Source of the DNA: Streptomyces canus
Lineage (GTDB): Bacteria; Actinomycetota; Actinomycetes; Streptomycetales; Streptomycetaceae
Direction: 5' to 3'
DNA length: 64,000 nt
NCBI RefSeq assembly: GCF_001514145.1
Contig: NZ_KQ948658.1
Coordinates: 185,687 to 249,686 of the forward strand
Shown here: positions 43,440-53,396 of the stretch, one piece after another
Layout: each line of letters begins with the position of its first letter
Position numbering within the stretch: position 1 is the first letter of the stretch
Notes under the pieces: model-generated
The model's database searches: none
What the model saw: the letters and a program-made list of their open reading frames with translations, nothing else
What the model was told of the DNA's origin: nothing
Translations under genes and position numbers: made by a program

Positions 43440-43886
43440 ATGCGCAAGACGTTGAGGGTGGCGGCCTACGCCATATGCGTCCGCGACGGACAGATCCTGC
43501 TCGCCCGCTGGATCGACGGCGACCGGCGGGAATGGACGCTGCCGGGCGGCGGCATGGACCATGGCGAGGATCCCCACGAGACCGTCCTGCGGGAGGTGGA
43601 GGAGGAGACGGGATACAGCGTCGAGGTCACCGGCCTGCTCGGGGTGCGGTCGGTGCGATTCCCGTCCCGGCGCCGCTTCGGCCGCACGGTCGACCGGCAC
43701 CACGTGGGGCTCGTGTACGAGGCCCGCATTACCGGCGGCGAACTGCGGTTCGAGGTCGGCGGCTCCACGGACATGGCCCAGTGGCACGACCTCGACGCGG
43801 TACCGGGGCTCAACCGGGTGCCGCAGGTCGACTTCGGCCTGCGGCTGTGGCGGGAGCGGCCGGTTGCCGGGCGGCCCGCGGAATAG
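43440..43886 (+). CDS. Nudix hydrolase
   Basis: 148 residues. Complete Nudix box GGGMDHGEDPHETVLREVEEETGY region (Gx5Ex7REUxEExGU). Starts 9 bases after the PPOX gene. Hydrolyses a nucleoside-diphosphate-linked substrate; identity not predictable. Confidence 0.92.
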   Translation: MRKTLRVAAYAICVRDGQILLARWIDGDRREWTLPGGGMDHGEDPHETVLREVEEETGYSVEVTGLLGVRSVRFPSRRRFGRTVDRHHVGLVYEARITGGELRFEVGGSTDMAQWHDLDAVPGLNRVPQVDFGLRLWRERPVAGRPAE

Positions 43887-44117
43887 GTGTCGTACCCCGG
43901 AAGATGAACACGGAGTGACCGCGCCCGGGCCGTTCGACGAGCGCTCCCGAACGCGCAGGGTGGCCCAAGATCCACGTACGGTGATCGGCGTTGCGCGTTG
44001 CCGTCTCGTTCACGCACAGGTCATTCCCGGTGCCAAGCATCCAGAGCGAGCGGGAAATTCGCACCAGCGACTCCCGCGACCACTGCCGACGCAGTTCGCA
44101 CTCGGGGAGATCGCGCC

Positions 44118-45881
44118 ATGTCGCGCATACGCTCTGTCGCCAGCACCACGCCGGCGGTCCACCGTCGTACCGTCCTCGCCGCCGCGGGCGCGGCCGCCGT
44201 CTCCGCGGGCGTCGGCTACGCCCTGCGGCCCACCGACAGCCAGGCCGCGACGACCGCCGGCCCCGCCGAGGCGCCGGTGGCCCAGCCCGTCCACCAGGCC
44301 GCTCCGGTCGCGGCCCCCCTCGCCCCGTACACCCGCGGCACCACCGTCGCCTCCATCGCCGCCCCGCGCACGAGCTCCGGCTACCGGCGCCTCGGCGACG
44401 GCGCCGGCTGGAGCCGCAAGGTGCGTTCCGACCTCGCCGCCCCGAAGGCCGGGCGGGCCGGCCGCCGTACCCCGCTGGCCGCGTTCGTGCAGCTCACCGA
44501 CCTGCATCTGATGGACAGCCAGCACCCGATCCGCCTGGAGTACCTGCGCTCGACCGACGTGCACGCCTGGCGGCCCCAGGAGGCGCTGACCGTGCCGGGC
44601 GCGATCTCGCTCGTCGAGCGGATCAACGCCCTGCGGGGCGCCCCCGCCACCGGCGCCCCGCTCCAGTTCGCCATGACGACCGGCGACAACACGGACAACA
44701 ACTCCCGCACCGAGCTGGACTGGTTCCTCACCGTCATGAGCGGCGGCCGCGTCACCCCCAACTCCGGGGACCCGCGCCACTACGAGGGCGTCCAGAACAG
44801 CGGCCTCAAGCAGTACTGGCAGCCCGACTCGAGCACCCGCGACGCCGACAAGCAGCTCGGCTTCCCGCACCTGACGGGCTATCTGGCCGCGGCGATCCGG
44901 GAGCTCAACAGCCCCGGCCTCAACATCCCCTGGTACTCGACGGTCGGCAACCACGACAGCCTGCCGCTGGGCTGCTTCGGCCACGGCGACTCCTGGCTCG
45001 CCGAGTACGCCGTCGGCGGCAAGAAGCTCATGTCGCTGCCCGCGTCCGAGTCGAAGAAGCTCCAGAACATGCTCAGGAAGGGCAACGACCCCCAGGGCCA
45101 CGCCTTCCGCGACCTGCTCAAGGCGCACGCCCGGAACATGCGCTCGATCACCCCCGACGAGCGGCGCGCCCCCTACACCGCCCGCGACTACCTCACGGCC
45201 CACCTCGACCCCGCGCACCGGGGCGTGGGCCCGGTCGGCCACGGCTACTCCACCGCCAACCTCGACGCGGGCACCCAGTACTACAGCTTCCGCATCGCCG
45301 ACGACGTCATCGGCGTCAGCCTCGACACCACCGACCCGGGCGGTCACTTCCAGGGGTCCGTCGGCACCAAGCAGCTGCGGTGGCTGGACCGGACGCTGCG
45401 GGAGAACAAGGACTCCTACGTCGTCGTCTTCAGCCACCACACCAGCGACTCGATGGACAACACCCGCCCCGACCCGGCCCACCCGGGCGAGCGCCGCCAC
45501 AACGGCCAGGAGGTCGTCGCCCTCCTCACCGGCCACAGCAACGTCCTGGCCTGGATCAACGGGCACATCCACCGCAATGCGATCACCGCCCACTCGGCGC
45601 CCGGGGGCCGTTCCTTCTGGGAGATCTCCACCGCCTCCCACATCGACTTCCCGCACCTCGCCCGGGTCATCGAGCTGGTCGACAACAAGGACGGCACCGT
45701 CTCGGTCTTCACCACCCTGGTCGAGTCCGCGGCCCCCCACCGCACCGACTTCGCCGACCTCTCCCAGACCGGCCTCGCGGCCCTGTACCGCGAACTGGCC
45801 TACAACGCCCCCGGCTCCAGCAGCACGCTCGGCGGCGGCCCGGGGGACCGGAACACGGAGCTGGTCCTCAAGAAGGGCTGA
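44118..45881 (+). CDS. Tat-exported calcineurin-like phosphoesterase
   Basis: 587 residues from the ATG at 44118 (GGGGAGA before it). HRRTVLAAAGAAAVSAGVGYA is a twin-arginine signal. Metal motifs: DLHLMD, GDNTDNN, GNHD and the late GHSN...GHIHRN. The length and layout match the TIGR03767 actinobacterial metallophosphoesterases. Acts outside the membrane; substrate unknown, possibly a phosphate ester or phospholipid. Confidence 0.88.
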   Translation: MSRIRSVASTTPAVHRRTVLAAAGAAAVSAGVGYALRPTDSQAATTAGPAEAPVAQPVHQAAPVAAPLAPYTRGTTVASIAAPRTSSGYRRLGDGAGWSRKVRSDLAAPKAGRAGRRTPLAAFVQLTDLHLMDSQHPIRLEYLRSTDVHAWRPQEALTVPGAISLVERINALRGAPATGAPLQFAMTTGDNTDNNSRTELDWFLTVMSGGRVTPNSGDPRHYEGVQNSGLKQYWQPDSSTRDADKQLGFPHLTGYLAAAIRELNSPGLNIPWYSTVGNHDSLPLGCFGHGDSWLAEYAVGGKKLMSLPASESKKLQNMLRKGNDPQGHAFRDLLKAHARNMRSITPDERRAPYTARDYLTAHLDPAHRGVGPVGHGYSTANLDAGTQYYSFRIADDVIGVSLDTTDPGGHFQGSVGTKQLRWLDRTLRENKDSYVVVFSHHTSDSMDNTRPDPAHPGERRHNGQEVVALLTGHSNVLAWINGHIHRNAITAHSAPGGRSFWEISTASHIDFPHLARVIELVDNKDGTVSVFTTLVESAAPHRTDFADLSQTGLAALYRELAYNAPGSSSTLGGGPGDRNTELVLKKG

Positions 45882-45979
45882 AAACGGATCAACTCTTCTG
45901 ATCACCTCAACCTTCCCTCGCGGGCGCGGGTCTCTCCCGCCGATCACGCTCGCCGAGCGTGCCCGGACAGGGGGAAGAC

Positions 45980-47122
45980 ATGACGGTACGTACGACAGTG
46001 GTGGTGGCGACGGCGGCGGTGGCGCTCACGGTGGGCTTCGCCGCGCCGGCGATGGCGGCCGGAGCCGGGGACGGCGGCCATGACGCCACCCGGAAGGCCG
46101 TCCGCGCCGCGGTGCAGGACGGCGTCCCGGGTGTGACGCTGACGGCGAAGGACGGCGGGAGCACCTGGTCGACCACCGCCGGGGTCGGCAACCTCAAGAC
46201 GCACGCGCCGCGTTCGGTGGACGACCGCTACCGCGTCGGCAGCATCACCAAGACCTTCGTCTCCACCGTGCTGCTCCAACTGGAGGCGGAGGGGCGGCTG
46301 TCGCTCGATGACACGGTGGAGAAGTGGCTGCCGGGCGTGGTCCACGGCAACGGCCACGACGGAAGCCGGATCACCGTCCGGCAGCTCCTCAACCACACGA
46401 GTGGGATCTTCAACTACACCGCGGACGAGACCTTCGGGCGCACGTACTTCCTCAAGGACGGCTTCCTCGAGCACCGTTACGACACGAACACGCCCGAGCA
46501 GCTCGTCGCGGTCGCCATGGCCCACCAGCCGGACTTCGCGCCGGGCACGTCGTGGAACTACTCCAACACCAACTACGTCGTGGCCGGCATGGTGATCCAG
46601 AAGGTCACCGGACGGTCGTACGGCGAGGAGATCCGGCACCGCGTCATCGACCCGCTGCACCTGACCGCCACCTCGGTGCCGGGCACGAGTGTCACCGTCC
46701 CGCAGCCCAGCAGCCGGGCCTACTCCAAACTGGCCCGGACGGCGACGGGGCCGACGTACGACGTCACGAGACTGAACCCCTCCCTCGCCTCCTCGGCGGG
46801 CGAGATGATCTCCGACTCGGCCGACCTGGACCGCTTCTACGCGGCCTTGCTGAAGGGCCGGCTGCTCCCGCCGAAGCAGCTGAAGGAGATGAAGACGACG
46901 GTGGCCGTCGAGGGCATCCCGAACGCCGGCTACGGTCTCGGTCTCATGGACCGAAAGCTCAGCTGTGGGGTTCACGTCTGGGGCCACGACGGCGGCATTC
47001 ACGGCTCCAGCTCCGTGGCCGTGACCACGGCCGACGGCCGGCACTCCGTCGCCTTCAACTTCAACGCCGACTGGTCGGGGGACACCGACGCGGTGGTCGA
47101 GGCGGAGTTTTGTGGCGAGTAG
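45980..47122 (+). CDS. Secreted serine hydrolase (beta-lactamase/DD-peptidase fold)
   Basis: 380 residues; GGGGGAAG precedes the ATG. Sec signal ends at AMAAGA near residue 25. Active-site SITK, second motif YSN (WNYSNTNYVV), third motif HDG in VWGHDGGIHGS. Related to extracellular D-alanyl-D-alanine carboxypeptidases and class C-like hydrolases. Probably trims peptidoglycan peptides or esters outside the cell. Confidence 0.92.
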   Translation: MTVRTTVVVATAAVALTVGFAAPAMAAGAGDGGHDATRKAVRAAVQDGVPGVTLTAKDGGSTWSTTAGVGNLKTHAPRSVDDRYRVGSITKTFVSTVLLQLEAEGRLSLDDTVEKWLPGVVHGNGHDGSRITVRQLLNHTSGIFNYTADETFGRTYFLKDGFLEHRYDTNTPEQLVAVAMAHQPDFAPGTSWNYSNTNYVVAGMVIQKVTGRSYGEEIRHRVIDPLHLTATSVPGTSVTVPQPSSRAYSKLARTATGPTYDVTRLNPSLASSAGEMISDSADLDRFYAALLKGRLLPPKQLKEMKTTVAVEGIPNAGYGLGLMDRKLSCGVHVWGHDGGIHGSSSVAVTTADGRHSVAFNFNADWSGDTDAVVEAEFCGE

Positions 47123-47208
47123 TCGCACCGACTCGGACCCGAAGCACGCCGTTCATCCGGACGTAATGTCTGTACCGCCTCATATCGGCTAACCCGCACT
47201 TCACGGGG

Positions 47209-48450
47209 ATGGCTCGATCTGTGTGCAAGGCGGGTGGTCGTGTGCGTACGGGACACGAACTGCGAGTGCTGTCGGTGTACGAGGGTTTCTTCTCCGGTGG
47301 GGCCCGGATCGTGCACAGCGACATCGTGCTGGGCCTCACCGAGGGCGGCCAGCACCATCAGGTGCTGAGCCTGCACGGCGAGGTCCACCGGGAGGCGACC
47401 CGGCAGCGGATGGAGGACGACACCTGCTACCGGGCGCTGACCGCGGCCGGCGTGGGCGTCACCTCCCTCGGCCGCACGTTTAACGGCAACGGCGTTTCGG
47501 CCGACTTCACCGGCCCGGAGCTGGCCGGAACAGCCCGGGCGACGGCCGGCGCCGACGTCATCCTCTCCCTCAAGGAACAGCCCCTGGCGCTGCTCAACCA
47601 GGCGGGCCTGCCGCGCCGCCCGGTCGTGGTCTGTCTGCACCGCTCCGACCCGGAGAACCAGGGCACCGCCCTCGACGAACTGAAGGCGGCCATCGCCGAC
47701 GGCACGGTCGTGGCCTGCGTCTGCTGCGCCGAGTCGACCCGGGCCGCGTACCGGGCCGCCGGGATCCCCTCCCACCTGCTCCACGTGATCCCCAACGGCG
47801 TCGACCTCTTCCGCTTCCGCCCCGACGCGGCCCGCCGCCTCGCGGTCCGCACGGAGCTCGGCATCGACCCCGCGGCCCCCGTGGTCGTCTTCGCCGCCCG
47901 TTACGACGGCATGAAGAACGTCCCCCTGCTGCTCGCCGCCGCCCGCGCCTGGCTCGGCCGGGTCCCGGACGGACAGGTGCTGATGTGCGGGGCGGGCATG
48001 ACGGCGGAGAACCCCGGGCTCACCACGGACCTCGCGACGGCGTTCCAAGGGGCGACGGCCCTGGCGGACCGGGGGGTGCGCCTGCTGGGCGTCCGGCGCG
48101 ACATGGAGATGCTGTACGCCGCCTCCGACGTCGTCGCCCTCACGTCCGCCTGGGGCGAGGCGGCCCCGCTGTGCCTGATCGAGGGCATGATGTGCGGCGC
48201 GGTCCCGGTGGCGACGGACGTCGGCGACAGCGCGGCGATCGTGGCGGGCCACGGGCTGGTCACGGCCCCGGACCCGGAGGTGATCGCGACGGCCTGGTCA
48301 CAGGCGGCGGCCGCACGCGCCGACCTCGCTCCGGCCCTCACGGCGAACCGCGAACGCTTCAGCCGTACGAGGATGATCGCGTCGTACGCGGCCCTGCTGG
48401 ACCGCGCCGCCGCGGGCATCCCCCGCCCGGCGCTGCCCGACCTGTTCTAG
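47209..48450 (+). CDS. GT4-family glycosyltransferase
   Basis: 413 residues from the ATG at 47209; GTGs at 47221 and 47242 are in frame and equally possible. The N-terminal half is of GT-B type; the C-terminal half has VIPNGVDLFRF, FAARYDGMKNVPLLL and the nucleotide-sugar region EAAPLCLIEGMMCGAVPVATDVGD. Transfers a sugar from a nucleotide donor; acceptor unknown. Not next to other wall-sugar genes. Confidence 0.88.
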   Translation: MARSVCKAGGRVRTGHELRVLSVYEGFFSGGARIVHSDIVLGLTEGGQHHQVLSLHGEVHREATRQRMEDDTCYRALTAAGVGVTSLGRTFNGNGVSADFTGPELAGTARATAGADVILSLKEQPLALLNQAGLPRRPVVVCLHRSDPENQGTALDELKAAIADGTVVACVCCAESTRAAYRAAGIPSHLLHVIPNGVDLFRFRPDAARRLAVRTELGIDPAAPVVVFAARYDGMKNVPLLLAAARAWLGRVPDGQVLMCGAGMTAENPGLTTDLATAFQGATALADRGVRLLGVRRDMEMLYAASDVVALTSAWGEAAPLCLIEGMMCGAVPVATDVGDSAAIVAGHGLVTAPDPEVIATAWSQAAAARADLAPALTANRERFSRTRMIASYAALLDRAAAGIPRPALPDLF

Positions 48451-48536
48451 CGCAGCACGCTCGCGACGAGGAGGGGCCCCGGCTCCCCGGCGCCGTGGCC
48501 CCTCCTCTCCCCTCCTGGTCCTGCCCCGGTCCGTCA

Positions 48537-49595
48537 CTACCGGGGCAGCACCACGACATACGCGGCGGGATCCCGGTCGCAGGAGGCCATGAGGGCCGTA
48601 CGGATCACCGTCGCCTGCTGTTCCATCGCGTCGCGGAGTTTGCGGGGGGTGACGTGGACGACCGTGATGCCGAGGCGCTCCAGGTGTTCGCGCTTGCGGG
48701 CGTACTCGGACCACACGGCGTCGTCCTCCTGCCGACGGCCCTGCCGGGGCGCGCGGGTGTCGAGCTCGACCGCCACCGCCTGCTCCGGCCAGTACGCGTC
48801 CAGGCCGCCCAGGTGCGGCCCGCCCGGCAGCCTCAGATCCACGTTCCACACCGGGTCCGGGAGGCCGTACTCCTGGACCATGCGGTACAGGCGGTCCTCC
48901 GCGATGGCGCGGCCCTCGGCGAGCAGGGAGTCCACCGCGTCCACCACGTGCGGGCGGCCGAGCAGCCTGGCCTCGTTCAGCTCCCGGACGACGGCGGCCG
49001 GTTCGCAGTGGCCGCCGCGGACCGCCTCCGTCAGCAGCCGGCGTACCGCGCCCGCGTCCGTCAGTTCGGTGACCGCGTCGGCGAGGGCGCGCGGGACCGG
49101 GGCGACCGGGACGCCGGTGACCTGTTCGGCGGCCGGGAGCGGCGATGTGCGGACGATCCGCGCGCCGCGCGTCGAGCGCAGCCGGCGCATCCTCGGGACC
49201 AGGACGTCGATCCGGTCCAGGGAGAGCAGCGGCGGGGTCGAGCTGAAGCCGTGCAGCGTCAGCGCCGCGAGGCCGGTGATCATCGCCTCCGTGTACACCG
49301 GGCGGTGCGGCTCCTGAGCGCCCGGCTGGGCCGGGACCCCGGCGGCGGACTCCCGTGCCGCGTACATCAGCACCGCGTGCAGACGCTCCTCGCTGGTCGG
49401 CGGGCCCGGGTGGAGCAGGAAGACACCCGGGAGGATCTGCTGCCAGGGGCCGCCGGGCCGGCACTGCTCGTTCGCTTCGGCGACCGAGACACCGCTCGTA
49501 CGGAGCCGGCCGGCCGTCACGACACGGCGGTGCACCTCGGAGAGGTGACGCAGGGGGCGGGGGGAGAGCGGGGGGTGCGGGGCGTTGTGGTTCAT
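48537..49595 (-). CDS. AbiEi-like/DUF559-type protein
   Basis: 352 residues from the ATG at 49595. The middle looks like an AbiEi-type winged-helix/transcription-factor-like region (ITGLAALTLHGF ... VLVPRMRRLRSTRGARIVRT). The C-terminal 120 residues resemble the DUF559/Vsr-like PD-(D/E)xK fold (GLDAYWPEQAVAVELD, then REHLERLGITVVHVTP). Such fusions are common in actinobacteria and are often annotated as hypothetical or as an endonuclease. No toxin gene is beside it, so an abortive-infection role is only a guess. Confidence 0.75.
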   Translation of the reverse strand: MNHNAPHPPLSPRPLRHLSEVHRRVVTAGRLRTSGVSVAEANEQCRPGGPWQQILPGVFLLHPGPPTSEERLHAVLMYAARESAAGVPAQPGAQEPHRPVYTEAMITGLAALTLHGFSSTPPLLSLDRIDVLVPRMRRLRSTRGARIVRTSPLPAAEQVTGVPVAPVPRALADAVTELTDAGAVRRLLTEAVRGGHCEPAAVVRELNEARLLGRPHVVDAVDSLLAEGRAIAEDRLYRMVQEYGLPDPVWNVDLRLPGGPHLGGLDAYWPEQAVAVELDTRAPRQGRRQEDDAVWSEYARKREHLERLGITVVHVTPRKLRDAMEQQATVIRTALMASCDRDPAAYVVVLPR

Positions 49596-49696
49596 GCAGC
49601 GGAGATTCCCGCGTTCGGACCGCCCGATAACCGCTGTTACACGCCTGTCGACAAATACGGACAAGGCAGTACTAAAGGACGGGTGTTCGGGTGCCG

Positions 49697-49719
49697 ACCA
49701 GGGAGTGAAAACCCCTGGT
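49697..49719. terminator. Short hairpin after pepN copy 2
   Basis: ACCAGGG (49697-49703) and CCCTGGT (49713-49719) pair over 7 bases, about 85 bases past the stop of the leftward pepN copy. Modest stem; could be a terminator. Confidence 0.4.
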
Positions 49720-49801
49720 CCATTCGGGTGAGGCCAGGGGTTACGGCTGCTATTGAACGGATTTCGTAACGGCTACCGGGAGCCCAAGCTCAGGCCAAAG
49801 G

Positions 49802-52399
49802 TCATCCGTGGTTGACGGCCTGCGCATCGCACTCCTGCCCCCGCAGCGCCCGCGCCAGATCGTCCCGCCCCTCCAGCACCAGCCTCCGCAGCGCCGGTGC
49901 CGCGTCCTCGTGGGCCGCGAGCCACGCGTCCGCCGCGTCCAGCGTCGTCCGCGGGTCCTGGAGGGAGGGGAACAGCCCGGAGACGGTGTTCATCGCGATC
50001 TGGATCGAACGGTCCTGCCAGATCCGCTCGATCACCGCGAAGTACTTCTCCGAGTAGGGCTCCAGCAGATTGCGCTGGGACGGCTGGTTGAACCCCGAGA
50101 TGGTCGCCTCGGCCAGGGCGTTGGAGAGCGCGTCGGACTCCACGACCTGCGCCCACGCCTGCGCCTTGACCGCCTCGGACGGACGGGCGGCCAGGCAGCG
50201 GACCTGATGGCGCTTGCCGGACGCGGTGTCGTCGCGGGCGAGCTCGGCGGCCAGTGCCTTCTCGTCGGCCAGACCCCACACGGTCAGCGGCTGCAGGAAC
50301 GCCCACCGCAGCTCCTGGTCGACGTCCAGCCCGTCGATGGCCGCCGTGCCGTCCAGCAGGCCCTGCAACAGGTCCAGGCCCGCCGGGCTCTCGGCCGTCC
50401 GCGCGAAGAACCGCGCCCACGCCAGCTGCTGCTCGCTGCCCGGCCCGGCGGCGAGCAGCTCCCGCTCGGCCCCCTCGGCGAGCAGCCCCGCACCCCGCTC
50501 GCGCCACTCGGGCGCCGCGTAGTGCACCACCGCCGACTCGGCCCAGGCGTGCAGCATCTGCAGGACGCCGATGTCGGACTCACGGCCCGCGAAGCGCAGC
50601 ACGATGTCGATGAACTCCCTGGCCGGCAGCAGCGCGTCCCGCGTCATGTTCCACAGCGCCGACCAGCACAGGGCGCGGGCGAGCGGGTCGGTGAGATCAC
50701 CGAGTCCCGACTTCAGGGTCTCCAGGGACCCCGCGTCGAAGCGGGTCTTGCAGTACGTCAGGTCGTCGTCGTTGACCAGCACGAGCTCCGGCGCCTCGGC
50801 ACCGGCCAGCTCCGCCACGACCGTCCGCGGGCCGTCGACGTCCACCTCGGCGCGCGCGTACCGCTCCAGAGCCCCTTCGGGCGTACGCCGGTACAGGCCC
50901 ACCGCCACCCGGTGCGGCCGCAGCTCCGGGTGGTCCGCCGGGGCAGGAGCGGCCGCCTCCTGCACGACCGCCAGCTCGTCGACCCGCCCCTCGGCGCTCA
51001 GCAGCACCTGCGGGGTGAGGGAGTTGACCCCGGCCGTCTGGAGCCAGGACCGCGCCCACGCGCCCATGTCCCGCCCGCTGGTCTCCTCGAGCACCGACAG
51101 CAGATCGCCGAGGCGCGTGTTGCCGTACGCGTGCCGCTTGAAGTAGCGCCGCGCGCCCTCCAGGAACGCGTCCTGGCCGACGTACGCGACGAGCTGCTTC
51201 AGTACGGAGGCGCCCTTGGCGTACGTGATGCCGTCGAAGTTGAGCTTGGCGTCCTGGAGGTCGCGGATGTCGGCGGTGATGGGGTGCGTGGAGGGCAGCT
51301 GGTCGGCTCGGTAGGCCCAGGCCTTGCGGCGGTTGGCGAAGGTGATCCAGGCGTCCTTGAAGCGGGTCGCGCCGACGTTCGCGAAGGTGCCCATGAAGTC
51401 CGCGAAGGACTCCTTCAGCCACAGGTCGTCCCACCAGACCATGGTGACCAGGTCGCCGAACCACATGTGCGCCATCTCGTGCAGGATGACGTTGGCCCGG
51501 CCCTCGTAGGACGCCTGGGTGACTTTGCCCCGGAAGATGAACTCCTCGCGGAAGGTGACGAGCCCCGGGTTCTCCATCGCGCCGAGGTTGTACTCGGGCA
51601 CGAACGCCTGGTCGTACTTCCCGAAGGGGTACGGGTAGTCGAAGTGGTCGTGGAAGAAGTCCAGGCCCTGCTTGGTGACCAGGAAGACGTCGTCGGAGTC
51701 GAAGTGGGGGGCGAGCCCCTTGCGGCACAGGGCGCCGAGGGGGATCTCCAGCCGGGTGCCGTCCTCGAAGACGCGCTCGTAGGAGTCCGTCACATAGTGG
51801 TACGGCCCCGCCACCACGCAGGTGATGTACGTCGAGATCGGCTTCGTCTCCGCGAACCGCCACACGCCGTCGCTCTCCGAGCCGACGCCGTTGCTCCAGA
51901 CCACCCATCCCTGCGGCGCCCGCACCTCGAAGCGGAACGGCGCCTTGAGGTCCGGCTGCTCGAAGTTCGCGAAGACGCGGCGCGAGTCGGCCGGCTCGTA
52001 CTGCGTGTAGAGGTAGACCTCGCCGTCCTCGGGATCGACGAAGCGGTGCATGCCCTCGCCGGTGCGGGAGTAGGCGCACTGGGCGTCGATCACCAGTTCG
52101 TTGTCGGCGGCCAGGTCCTCCAGGGCGATCCGGGAGCCGTCGAAGACCGCGCCCGGGTCGAGGTCCCGGCCGTTCAGCGAGACCGCCGTGACGCTCGGCG
52201 CGATCAGGTCCGCGAAACTCGTGGCGCCCGGCTCGTTGCACCGGAAGCGGATCGTGGTCACGGACCGGAAGGTGCGCGGGCCGTCCCCGGCCTGGTCGCC
52301 GACCGCCGAGCGCAGGTCGAGGGACACGTCGTACCCGTCGACGGACAGCAGGGCGGCCCGCTCCCGGGCCTCGTCGCGGGACAGATTCTCACCGGGCAC
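49802..52399 (-). CDS. pepN: Aminopeptidase N (M1 family), copy 2
   Basis: 865 residues from a GTG at 52399, chosen because the residues after it (PGENLSRDEARERA) align with the start of the first copy; a reading to 52465 is possible. GAMEN at 273-277, HEMAH at 307-311, second Glu at 330 (KESFA). Complete active site, no signal peptide. Differs in many positions from the 32-kb copy, so it is an old paralogue with perhaps different specificity. Confidence 0.94.
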   Translation of the reverse strand: MPGENLSRDEARERAALLSVDGYDVSLDLRSAVGDQAGDGPRTFRSVTTIRFRCNEPGATSFADLIAPSVTAVSLNGRDLDPGAVFDGSRIALEDLAADNELVIDAQCAYSRTGEGMHRFVDPEDGEVYLYTQYEPADSRRVFANFEQPDLKAPFRFEVRAPQGWVVWSNGVGSESDGVWRFAETKPISTYITCVVAGPYHYVTDSYERVFEDGTRLEIPLGALCRKGLAPHFDSDDVFLVTKQGLDFFHDHFDYPYPFGKYDQAFVPEYNLGAMENPGLVTFREEFIFRGKVTQASYEGRANVILHEMAHMWFGDLVTMVWWDDLWLKESFADFMGTFANVGATRFKDAWITFANRRKAWAYRADQLPSTHPITADIRDLQDAKLNFDGITYAKGASVLKQLVAYVGQDAFLEGARRYFKRHAYGNTRLGDLLSVLEETSGRDMGAWARSWLQTAGVNSLTPQVLLSAEGRVDELAVVQEAAAPAPADHPELRPHRVAVGLYRRTPEGALERYARAEVDVDGPRTVVAELAGAEAPELVLVNDDDLTYCKTRFDAGSLETLKSGLGDLTDPLARALCWSALWNMTRDALLPAREFIDIVLRFAGRESDIGVLQMLHAWAESAVVHYAAPEWRERGAGLLAEGAERELLAAGPGSEQQLAWARFFARTAESPAGLDLLQGLLDGTAAIDGLDVDQELRWAFLQPLTVWGLADEKALAAELARDDTASGKRHQVRCLAARPSEAVKAQAWAQVVESDALSNALAEATISGFNQPSQRNLLEPYSEKYFAVIERIWQDRSIQIAMNTVSGLFPSLQDPRTTLDAADAWLAAHEDAAPALRRLVLEGRDDLARALRGQECDAQAVNHG

Positions 52400-52535
52400 G
52401 GGCGGTACTCCCTCGGATGTGTTCAGCATGCGGACAGGCCCGATCCTGCCATGTGCTCCTGACATCGGTCAGCCGGGAATGGGGTGGGCGACGAACGGTG
52501 TTGCGGGTTGAAACGAACACTTCTCTAGGAGACGC

Positions 52536-53198
52536 ATGTCCGACACCGCGAACGCCTCCGGCAAGACTCCCGTCGGCTTCTGGTTCGACCCGCTGTGCCC
52601 CTGGGCCTGGATGACCTCCCGCTGGGTCCTGGAGGTGGAGAAGGTCCGGGACATCGAGGTGCGCTGGCACATCATGAGCCTGGCCGTGCTGAACGAACCG
52701 AAGATCGACGAGCTGCCCGAGGAGTACCGCGAGCTGCTGGAGACCAAGGCCTGGCAGCCGATCCGGGTGGTCACCGCGGCCTGGCAGAAGCACGGCTCCG
52801 ACATCCTCGGCCCGCTGTACACCGCGCTCGGCACCCGTATCCACAACGAGGGCCAGGGCCCGACGCGCGAGGCCGTCGAAGGCGCCCTGGCGGAGGTCGG
52901 CCTGCCCGCCGACCTGATCGAGTACTTCGACCAGAAGGACTTCGAGTTCGACGCCGAGCTGCGCGCCTCCCACAAGGAAGGCATCGACAAGGTCGGCCAG
53001 GACGTCGGCACCCCCGTCATCGCGGTCCCCGGCCCCGACGGCGAGGAGATCGCCTTCTTCGGCCCGGTCGTCACCCCGGCCCCCAAGGGCGAGGAGGCCG
53101 CCCGCCTCTGGGACGGCACCGTGGCGGTCGCCTCGGTCCCGGGCTTCTACGAGATCAAGCGCACCCGCACCAAGGGCCCCGACTTCAGCAACCTGTAG
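52536..53198 (+). CDS. DsbA-fold mycothiol-dependent reductase-like protein
   Basis: 220 residues. Thioredoxin-fold active site FDPLCPWAWMTSR: a single Cys followed by PWAW, as in the actinobacterial Rv2466c family that uses mycothiol. The cis-Pro loop GTPVIAVPG is present. Expected to reduce disulfides or nitro compounds in the cytoplasm. Divergent from pepN copy 2. Confidence 0.88.
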   Translation: MSDTANASGKTPVGFWFDPLCPWAWMTSRWVLEVEKVRDIEVRWHIMSLAVLNEPKIDELPEEYRELLETKAWQPIRVVTAAWQKHGSDILGPLYTALGTRIHNEGQGPTREAVEGALAEVGLPADLIEYFDQKDFEFDAELRASHKEGIDKVGQDVGTPVIAVPGPDGEEIAFFGPVVTPAPKGEEAARLWDGTVAVASVPGFYEIKRTRTKGPDFSNL

Positions 53199-53396
53199 TC
53201 ACTTCTCCGGCTTGGGGAAGGACCCCCCGTCGTTCTGGTCCCCGCGCCGCTGATACCGCAGACACCCTTCACGCGCGCACCGGAAGTACGAGCCCAGGCT
53301 GGTGTGCCTGGGCTTGTGCTCCCGTACGAACTTCTGCTCCTCGCCGGTGAGCGCCCGAAACTCCTGAAGGGACCCACCGCAGTTCGAGCACCTCAT
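53199..53396 (-). CDS. Small zinc-ribbon protein
   Basis: 65 residues from an ATG that overlaps the FGGY kinase stop (ATGA). Two Cys pairs, CSNCGG near the start and CAREGC late, form a likely zinc ribbon, with a basic middle. Coupled to the sugar-kinase gene. Function unknown. Confidence 0.72.
   Translation of the reverse strand: MRCSNCGGSLQEFRALTGEEQKFVREHKPRHTSLGSYFRCAREGCLRYQRRGDQNDGGSFPKPEK

Noticed and set aside
49808..52462. 884-codon open frame opposite the second pepN
   Set aside because: Antisense shadow of an M1 peptidase with a complete active site.
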